NCBI GenBank assembly: GCA_963920525.1
Contig: OY986435.1
Coordinates: 223,436,399 to 223,500,398 of the forward strand
Direction of reading: 5' to 3'
DNA length: 64,000 bases
DNA from: Dichetophora obliterata
Lineage: Eukaryota; Arthropoda; Insecta; Diptera; Sciomyzidae
Below are positions 56,377-64,000 of this stretch, piece by piece. The notes beneath the pieces were generated by a model, which did not search any database, was not told the DNA's origin, and was given only the letters and a program-made list of their open reading frames with translations. A program made the position numbers and the translations under genes. Every line of letters starts with the position of its first letter. The first letter of the stretch is position 1.

Positions 56377-56906
56377 AACAGCTATGATACAAAACAATAT
56401 ATGAATATATAAAAAAGGATTTTAATAGCTTATTCAGTTTAGTGCTATAAAAATTAAATGGGTTGATATTGCCCTTGGCTCTAATCACGTAACTTTTAAA
56501 ACGATTATCGTTTGAACGATACTATACCATGTTCAACTAATATCGCGCTAAGCAATCGTTTCGACAATATCATTTGACAGTTGCTTGCCACACATGAAGC
56601 TATTAAAACGATATCGTTTAGAAGATACATAAAATTGAAGGTTGCATGATGTTAAAGTATCGTTGAAACGATATAATCAAACGATTCTCGTCATACGTGG
56701 TGAGAGGCAAGGGATTATATTAAGTTTAAAAGTTCAAAATTGTTCGTTTTTAAGCTTTTTGCAAAACAGTATACTTTTACCTATTCCGAAAGAAAATCTA
56801 CTAGTTTTATCGTTTTAGTAAGTTTTAAATCAGAAAACATACGTTCAGCATCAGCTGAGATATGAGACAGACTAAAAATATTTATCACAAAATTTTAAAG
56901 TTCTTT
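56377..56906 (+). repeat. Dispersed repeat family A, copy 2
   Basis: Co-linear with 5441-5954, from AACAGCTATGATACAAAACA to AATTTTAAAGTTCTTT. Indels include loss of one TTGGCAATATC segment and a gain near 56840. Confidence 0.85.
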
Positions 56907-57114
56907 GTAAAGAGGTTGCTTAAATTCCTTTTTTGATAAGAAAGTACTGTCCAAAAATGTCTCAATGTCGTAATTTTTCGTAACTTTTGGTCGAATTTAA
57001 TGGACTGTCTACTTTTTTATATTTTTGCAAATAAAAACATATATTCATATCAAAAAGTATGAGGCTACCATTAATATTTCCAAACGGCAACACTGCTTAG
57101 GACTGATTCCTATA

Positions 57115-58157
57115 GGGCTGTTCACATTTCAAATCGTTCATCAAATCAATCATCAAATGATTTGACAATATGGCTGTTCACATTTCAAACCGCTCATCAA
57201 ATCGATCATCAAATGATTTGACAATTGATTTGACCAACAGAATTTGTATGGATTTGATGGCGATTTGACGAGTGTGAACACTCAACAAATCGTTGGTCAA
57301 ATCGTTTGATGAAAATCAAAATTTTTTGACTTTTCTGCTGATTTGACGAATGATTTGACCAGTGTGAACACTCGTCAAATCGTGTAGTACGATTTTGTCA
57401 GTTCGAAAAAGATTTCAACCTGTGCACATCGCGGCATAAGAGGGAGCGGAAGAAAATAATAACAAAATATTAATAAATAACTGTTGCAAACAATTTATAA
57501 TAATTTATAAAATAATTTCTTCTTCTTTCAATACGATTTTAATAACAAAAGGTATTAAAATTTATCCGTCATCGCGATGTGCTTACTTCGGTGTTCAAGA
57601 TAAAATGAAATTTGACGAAAAATTTGAAGAGTCAGAACACTTCTGTGGTTAAACGATTTGACAAATGATTTGATGAGCGGTTTGAAATGTAAACAGCCCT
57701 AATTTATTTGACCGAATTTGTATGGATTTGATGGCGATTTGACGAGTGTGAACACTCATCAAATCGTTGGTCAAATCGTTTGATGAAAATCAAAATTTTT
57801 TGATTTTTCTGCTGATTTGACGAACGATTTGACCAGTGTAAACACTCGTAAAATTGTGTAGTACGATTTTGTCAGTTCAAAAAGTTTTCAACCTGAGCAT
57901 ATCTTGGCAAAAGAAGGAGCGGAAGACAATAATAACAAAATAATAATAAATAATTTATAATAACTAATAAAATAATTTCTTCAACTTCCAATACAATTTT
58001 AATTAATTTCAATTTCAAGTGGTATTAAAAATTTTCCGTCATCGCGATGTGCTTACTTCGGTGTTCAGGATAAAATTAAATTTGATGAGTCTGAACACTT
58101 TTGTGGTCAAACGATTTGACAAATGATTTGATGAGCGGTTTGAAATGTGATAATAAG
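57115..58157. mobile_element. Tandemly duplicated MITE (GGGCTGTTCACATTTCAAA ends)
   Basis: The first unit, 57115-57699, has TIRs GGGCTGTTCACATTTCAAAT and, inverted, GGGCTGTTTACATTTCAAAC, with TA outside each. A second left-type end lies at about 57172. The block from ATTTGTATGGATTTGATGGC onward repeats from about 57245 at about 57716 and runs to about 58157, giving two head-to-tail bodies. Short GATTTGA/TCAAATC motifs fill both. Confidence 0.78.
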
Positions 58158-58275
58158 GGCTTATGGTGTAATTATAATAAAATAATTTTACCATGCTGAT
58201 TCAGGTATGTTTTCCTGTGCTTTATCGAAGTCTTTTGTTTTATACCTTTTGTTACCCATTTTGTTCCAATAATTA

Positions 58276-58612
58276 GGCTATTCACAGTTTTAATACGCTA
58301 GTCTGCTATTTGTACGATTTGCTATTTGTACGATTTGCTATTTGTACGCCAATTTACGAAAGCGTAATTTGCTTTGTTATTGTTTTGCATACAAACGCAA
58401 ATACGCAGGCACGCGTAAATAAAAGTAGACCTTGGACGTGTTTTTTGTACCTCGTATTTTTATGCTTTGTCTGCAGCCGCATAATCACATACATCACGGG
58501 GTTGCATAATTTTTTAATACGACACTCACATGGCGAGGTGCTCACACTTTGAACTAATGAACAAATGCTATAAATACGATTTGTTGAAAGTACGCTTAAA
58601 CTGTGAATAGCC
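58276..58612 (+). mobile_element. Harbinger-like MITE family D, copy 2, TTA TSD
   Basis: GGCTATTCACAGTTTTAATA at left; inverted GGCTATTCACAGTTTAAGCG at right. TTA lies on both sides (58273-58275, 58613-58615). Co-linear with 38534-38852. TTTGTACGATTTGCTA is expanded to three copies at the left. Confidence 0.88.
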
Positions 58613-59708
58613 TTAATATAATATTTAAAAGTCTGCGGATGTCGCAAAAAAAGGTGAGATTCACTTCAATTACCAAAAACCAGGTAAGTTTTCCTGTGCA
58701 TTTACGACCAGAGTCAAACATTTTACGCTAGTATTGGGGACAATTTTACGTAAAATCAAACATCCCCAGTGGGAAAATCCATCTTTATGTAATGCATTAT
58801 TACCCACTTATTTTTCATCCGCGGGGCATGAACACTTCAATACCAATTCACGGTGGAAAATGTAAGCACTACGCTGCGGTTTCTTGTACCTTTTGCATGT
58901 ATTTTCCAACAACAATAAATCGTCGGCCGCATCGATTTTTGATTCCGTTCAGGCTCTTAATTAGAACCATGATTCAATTATTATAAGGTTATTCGTATTT
59001 TTTGACGTATGCTTATTTTTTATAAATAAACATTCATTAGACAATCTGCTAAGTGTTTTGTGCAGTTGGAAAAAAAAGGTATGTTTCAGTGTTTCATTGT
59101 GTAGTTTTCTAGTGTAGTAGTTTTTCAATGATTTCTTGCCAAGTTAATAAGAAAAAGAAGCTATATAGGTGTTGCGTCGTAAGTGTATGCTATGTTGTAA
59201 GTATATTCTAGGAATTTAAAAGGCTCCTTTGCAAATTTAAAATAAAAAGTTATTTTTGCCATTGCTCAAAACCTAATTACTGAATTTTATGAATTGAAAG
59301 TGTAATTTAGAAGAAAGTTAGTTAAGGCAAAAAACAAATTATAAAGAAATACTAGTGGTATTCAATGAACGCCGTGTTGTTGATGTAAACAGCGCATGTT
59401 TGATAAGTTTACAGCAGCGTAATTTGCAAAAATAAAATTGTAAAGGATTAAACATATGCAGCTTGCGGCACAAAAACGTGGTGTATACACAATGTGAAAA
59501 ACATTTTCAAAGCAAAAAGAAGTACACGCACAGACTTTAAAAAGAGACACGAAAGAAGTACATAGAATAAATATAGAATTACAAAATAGAAGTACATCCA
59601 CAAAAAATAATGAAGGTATTAAATGATGCATGAATAAATCCATTAAACAAACAGTTTAATTTCTTAGAGATTCAAAATTAGATCCAGCTTACAATTCATT
59701 GCTTATTA

Positions 59709-60446
59709 AAGTAGTAGTCCACCAGTTTGACGAATTCGAAAAACCAATTTTTTTTAATTTTTCGCAATAGAGTATAAAAATAATATCTTAAAAATATACT
59801 CTAAAAGTCTTAGACCTAAATTGAAAATATTTTTAAAGTTACAGCCAAAAGAAGACAAAGCGTCGTAACGTATTTTAAAGCGCTGTAAAAACTTTAAACA
59901 CGTTTTTTTCGAAACTACGTTTTCGAAACTTCGGGGAAGCACTAACTAAAAACTATTCGACCGATTTGGCTAAAAATTTCACCTGTTATTTAAGGCATAC
60001 ATAGCTAGTTCCGGAACTTTAAAACAATCAATTTTTCAATAAGTTAATTTTTTTAAACAAATTTAAAAAAGTTAGATTTACAAATTTTTTTTTCATAAGT
60101 TTTTTTTCACAAGTTATTTTTTATTTGTTTTTTACATATACATATTATACGGTAGTGCACTACAATAAAGCATGCAGAACGATATTCTCTTAGATTTTTT
60201 TTTTATTTCAGATGAACACGTAAGGCTGGGTGCTTCCCCCAAAAACACACCTTCTTTGAGTACTCTTCTTTGATATAGATAACTATAAGCAAATTAATGT
60301 ACAATCAAGTCAAAGAAAACACTTTTGCATACTTTACGACATCAATAAAAACATGTTAAAATTTCAAAACGATCGCATTCTATTTTCTAATTTAAAAAAT
60401 TTATGAAAAAAGTCAACATTTCGGTCTTCACACTGGGCTACTACCT
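59709..60446. mobile_element. Possible nested TIR element
   Basis: AAGTAGTAGTCCACCAGTTTGA at the left has a diverged inverse at the right (TCTTCACACTGGGCTACTACCTT). No TSD was found; this is tentative. Confidence 0.4.
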
Positions 60447-61256
60447 TAAAATAAATAAAGTTTCTTGAATCGAGTAGAGAAACAAACCTTAAATAGTTTT
60501 TGCAGTAGTTAGAGAGGTGTATTTTGAATAGATTTATGAAAAAATTGTCAAAATTATGTCAAAAAGAAGTACAAAAAGTTAAAAGAAGTACTTTTAGCAT
60601 ATTTTCGTTACAAGATGTACAGCGAGAAAAAAGAAGTAAAACACTCCCAAAAGGAGTTGGTCACATTATGTATACAGTACGTATAATGCGTATTATGCGA
60701 CCGTGGTTTTATTTTTGTTTTTTCGAATTTTTGTTTCTTTCTTAACAATTTAAAAAATTATAAATGCACTTGCCATTAATGGATCTAAAATTTATGTAAA
60801 GTTCCTGATAATTTTATGATGGCAATTTCTTTTTAATACAATTACCCAATTAACTCGGTCAATTAACTTATTTAGAAAGCGCCACTAAACGCTTTTGTTT
60901 AGGTTTCATAGTTAAGTTTAATGTGTTTATTAAAATAAACAAACAAAAATATATATATTTTTGTATTTATATAACTTATATATTCATTAACATAATTTTC
61001 ATCAATTTTCATCATAATTTTCATTAAAATAATTTAAAAAGTTATGAATGCTCTAAGAAATCAGAGCAATAAAAGCACTAGGACAAAATTAATAGTCGTC
61101 AATATAGTACCAATTAGTATGATATTTGGGCAACCGTGTGCATTTTTAGCTCTAATGATATTGCTCTCATGATTTTTTTTTCTGCTCTCATTTTTCAAAT
61201 AAACATACCAATTTGAGAAAACGTCAAAAATACGAATAACCTTATAATAATTGAAT

Positions 61257-61579
61257 CATGGTATAATTATTTGATAAAGTAGTAGCGTAGACTGGCTTTT
61301 TTCTCAAGAGTGGCTATGGGTAGTTGTCAAAATTAGCTGCTCATTCAATTAATCGATGAAATGTGAAAAAATAATCAACGACTTAAACATAGATAGTCAA
61401 TCACAGCAAACTAAATACATTCCAATAAATTTCGCAAACAAATTTAATAAATCAAAGAAAAGTTAAAAATAATCACATAGCTGGTCAACAGCAGCAAACT
61501 ACAACTCCTTTAGCTGTTTTTGACAACTACCAATCGCCAAAAAACTGTCACGGGTACCTTGTCAAATAATTATACCATG
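61257..61579. mobile_element. P-type MITE family E, copy 2, inside another P-type terminus
   Basis: CATGGTATAATTATTTGATA at left; inverted CATGGTATAATTATTTGACA at right. AATTGAAT lies on both sides (61249-61256, 61580-61587). Removing it and one AATTGAAT restores the right TIR of the 58968-61591 element. Confidence 0.94.
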
Positions 61580-61643
61580 AATTGAATCATGATTAGAACA
61601 TTAAAAAATGTATACAGATTTCTACGGATTTTTATTTTTTATA

Positions 61644-62177
61644 ATGCCGTGGTTATGCTAGCCAAACATGTTGGGTGTTCATTTTTGTTAATTTGTTCTC
61701 TTCGCTGAAATGTTTGTTTGGTGGTTATGCTATGATTGGTGGCACAGTTGCATTATATGTAATAGTATGTCAAAACACAAAAAAGCACAATCCTAATTTG
61801 CATTTTTGTACTTAAAATTAACGAATTAAAAAATACGAACTGATATTACTTACTCTGAATTTTTATTATAATATCTTAAACAAAATGGTTTGCATATATT
61901 TGACATGCTAGCTAGATGTTTATGTTAAGGGTTACTTGAAGACACAATCAACTTCACTTTTTAATACTTTTACCTACTTTTTTGATGCTATTATACAAAA
62001 TGACTACAGCCAACACTGGAAAGTTCGGCATGTTTGGCGTTTCAATTAGCAATCAAAATGTTCGGTCTGAGAGCGAGAAAATGAATATGAGAAAAAGTTA
62101 ATTTCTTCATTTTATACGTGAAACAATAACAACAAAAAATGTACGGCAATCATGCTTGGCTAGCATAACCACGGCAT
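61644..62177. mobile_element. MITE with ATGCCGTGGTTATGC ends
   Basis: ATGCCGTGGTTATGCTAGCC at left and its inverse at right, continuing AA(A/G)CATG. Length about 534 bp. No clear TSD; no gene. Confidence 0.78.
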
Positions 62178-62232
62178 AAGGAATTTTTAACGAAATATAT
62201 CTGGCAGCACTGCTGCTGTTAATTTTTTTTAG

Positions 62233-62583
62233 TTGCTTTTAGCATGCGGAGCAGGGTTGCATCGGCAGAAAATAAAAAAGTACTCTCAAAATAATAAAAT
62301 ATATATGAAAAATATAAAAAGGTCGAAACAGACAATGAAAATGTGGGGATTTTCTAAACAAAGATACCAGTTTGACAAGCAAAAAAAAAAAAAAGATCGC
62401 TACAAAACATATAAAATATTCTTGTGTAGTACGACAAAATATCCTTTTTGTAATTCCCTATTCTTCCTTCCTATAAAACATTCATCCTCACTTAACGTAG
62501 AACAGAACATACCTATAAAAAATTCATATCAATATCAAATGTTTTATCGTGATTTTATTCCATCTGTTAAGCTTTGCTATTAG
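62233..62583 (+). other. Uncharacterised 116-codon open frame
   Basis: The longest frame of the 62.2-62.8 kb interval, Lys- and Tyr-rich (KKYSQNNKIYMKNIKR), with poly-Lys from an A-run near 62381-62396. It has no recognised domain and AT-rich composition like the surrounding DNA. It is probably chance. Confidence 0.1.
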
Positions 62584-62844
62584 TTTCGCTAGCTTTTTAA
62601 ACTTTTTATGTAAAGATTTTCATTTGTGCTTTATATAATCTCTTAAATGTGTTAAAGAAATAATTTGTTATTCTTTCATGCCCTGACGAAGGCCCACAAA
62701 GTGAGCCAAATATTTAAAAATAGGATAATAAAAAAGCAAAAAGTTAATAAAAAAACAGTTCATATTTTTATACGACCACAGCCCAATTTATAATAGCAAC
62801 AAACGACAGAAGGCCGAAACGACAACAACATTTTTCATTGTTAA

Positions 62845-63369
62845 AAGTGCTTCTACACTATATGTTTCATACATATGACACGTCAATAATTAGAAATAGT
62901 TTTTAGCTACAGATAGTGTGGAACATATGAAAATGTCGTTTTGAAATGTCGTTTGTATTTGCGTCTGTAAATTTTTGAATTAGAACAGTCTCTAATTTCG
63001 TATGTTTTTCCATCTGTGCAAAATGTCAGTTTGATAAATTTTTTATGTGAAAATAGAAGAAAAGGCAAATTTTAAGATATTTATTCAATAAATTGATTTT
63101 TAATTAAATTCATTAATTATTATAAATTTTTCATTAAATTGATTTTTAATGAAGTTATTCTTAGTTTGAATGGCCAAAGGTGGACACTTAAGAGCTTTAC
63201 GGTTTACAAAAATTTCAAAAGCTGTTTTTTATTTTCAAAGGACGTGTCAGATAGTGTGGAGACAAAAGTAAAAACTGAATGACAAAAACTAAATTTTGAC
63301 ACACAGATGAAATTCGTATGTAATTTTTTTGACATGTCATCTGTATGAAACATATAGTCTGGGGGCACC
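62845..63369. mobile_element. MITE flanked by TTAA (piggyBac-like?)
   Basis: AAGTGCTTCTACACTATATG at left; inverted GGTGCCCCCAGACTATATG at right; both continue TTTCATACA(T/G)ATGACA(C/T)GTCA. TTAA lies on both sides (62841-62844, 63370-63373). A TTAA target is characteristic of piggyBac, but the end bases differ and no transposase is present. Confidence 0.6.
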
Positions 63370-63373
63370 TTAA

Positions 63374-64000
63374 ATAGATACATATATATAAACAATTAAT
63401 TCTGTCACTCCATGTCCCATTATAACAAAAAATAATTGAATTTTTCATTTATCAATATGTTCACATCACAAATTTTTATAAATAGATTTATGGTTTTCTC
63501 GCCATTTAGCTGAGAATTAAAAAAATTATTTCAAACTACGCTCCGTTTTAGTTTGGTATAACAACTAGATCTGAATCCAATTACAAAAGCAAGTGTTTAA
63601 AAAGGCGTTAGAAACGCATCGATAACATTTTTAAAATTCTTTTAGCTGTCAATCTTTTATTTTGTTTTCTTTAGTTTGTTTTTATCTGACTCAAGTCTAT
63701 TTCGCTATTTCACATTTTCTTGAAATTTCTAGGAATTATTTTTTGTGTGTCAAGAAAATTTCAAGAAATAGAAAATTTGCTCTACTTGCTGGCTGACATG
63801 AAACCCCTCTTTTATTCATTCCAGAATTAATTTGATAAGAAGAAAAACAGAACTTAAAGTTTCACAGAAAATGCTGATTGTTTTCCATTAATTTAAATGC
63901 CAACCATTTGCAATTTCAAATGCCTATTAATGCATAATATTAATTTCAGAACAGATTTGATAAGAAAAAAGGCAGAATTTCAAATACATTATAAATTTCA
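63374..64000. other. No gene recognised
   Basis: AT-rich to the window end. AGATTTGATAAGAA and TTTGATAAGAAGAAAAACAG near 63830 and 63950 are similar, suggesting a small repeat. Nothing else. Confidence 0.4.

Larger units (their letters stand above)
58968..61591. mobile_element. P-type non-autonomous element, exact 8-bp TSD
   Basis: The left TIR CATGATTCAATTATTATAAG continues GTTATTCGTATTTTT and is inverted at the right end. ATTAGAAC lies on both sides (58960-58967, 61592-61599). The right terminus is interrupted by a P-type MITE at 61257-61579. The TIR resembles the canonical Drosophila P terminus in its CATGAT start and following TAAGGT. No transposase frame is present. Confidence 0.93.

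Overview
The window looks like intergenic, transposon-dense DNA from an insect genome, most likely a fly (Diptera). It is strongly AT-rich and no conserved host gene could be recognised. Every protein-coding signal I can name belongs to a mobile element: P-like/THAP, hAT, pogo/Tigger, two Tc1/mariner groups, jockey-type and R1/LOA-type non-LTR elements, Ty3/gypsy, and an RNase-H-like repeated gene family. The dipteran placement is an inference from this mixture and from a dispersed motif near 23.2-23.4 kb that I associate with fly repeats.

Layout. 0-6 kb: minisatellites, a tRNA-Asp-like remnant, a 500-bp foldback with an exact 8-bp target-site duplication (TSD), and an AT-rich element containing a hAT MITE. 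6.7-9.6 kb: a decayed hAT element (exact 8-bp TSD) interrupted by a MITE. 10.4-12.4 kb: an inverted array of ~140-bp units. 13.6-15.3 kb: a minisatellite split by a second copy of that MITE, then a double hairpin. 16.7-19.7 kb: a near full-length but broken pogo/Tigger element. 20-25.4 kb: a jockey fragment interrupted by a Harbinger-type MITE, then two further terminal-inverted-repeat (TIR) elements. 25.9-29.35 kb: a 3.4-kb P-type non-autonomous element holding a miniature LTR-type element and another MITE. 29.9-35.25 kb: a P-superfamily element with ~880-bp TIRs and a transposase gene with two THAP domains. 35.6-37.7 kb: a gypsy remnant joined to a DDE-like gene. 38-41.7 kb: a mariner-type element split by a jockey-type retrotransposon. 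42.3-45.1 kb: a hAT element containing a large palindrome with eight copies of a 15-bp motif. 45.8-50.7 kb: non-LTR and tRNA-like remnants and a DD37E mariner with an uninterrupted transposase ORF. 50.8-64 kb: a chain of MITEs, many with exact TSDs, including a P-type element whose right terminus was hit by a P-type MITE.

How it works together. There is no operon or pathway; the order is a record of successive insertions. Exact TSDs let several nesting events be read directly. The only element that looks possibly functional is the DD37E mariner at 48931-50231. The THAP/P-like element appears internally deleted. The several P-type non-autonomous elements (CATG/CATA termini, 8-bp TSDs) suggest that P-superfamily transposases were active in this lineage.
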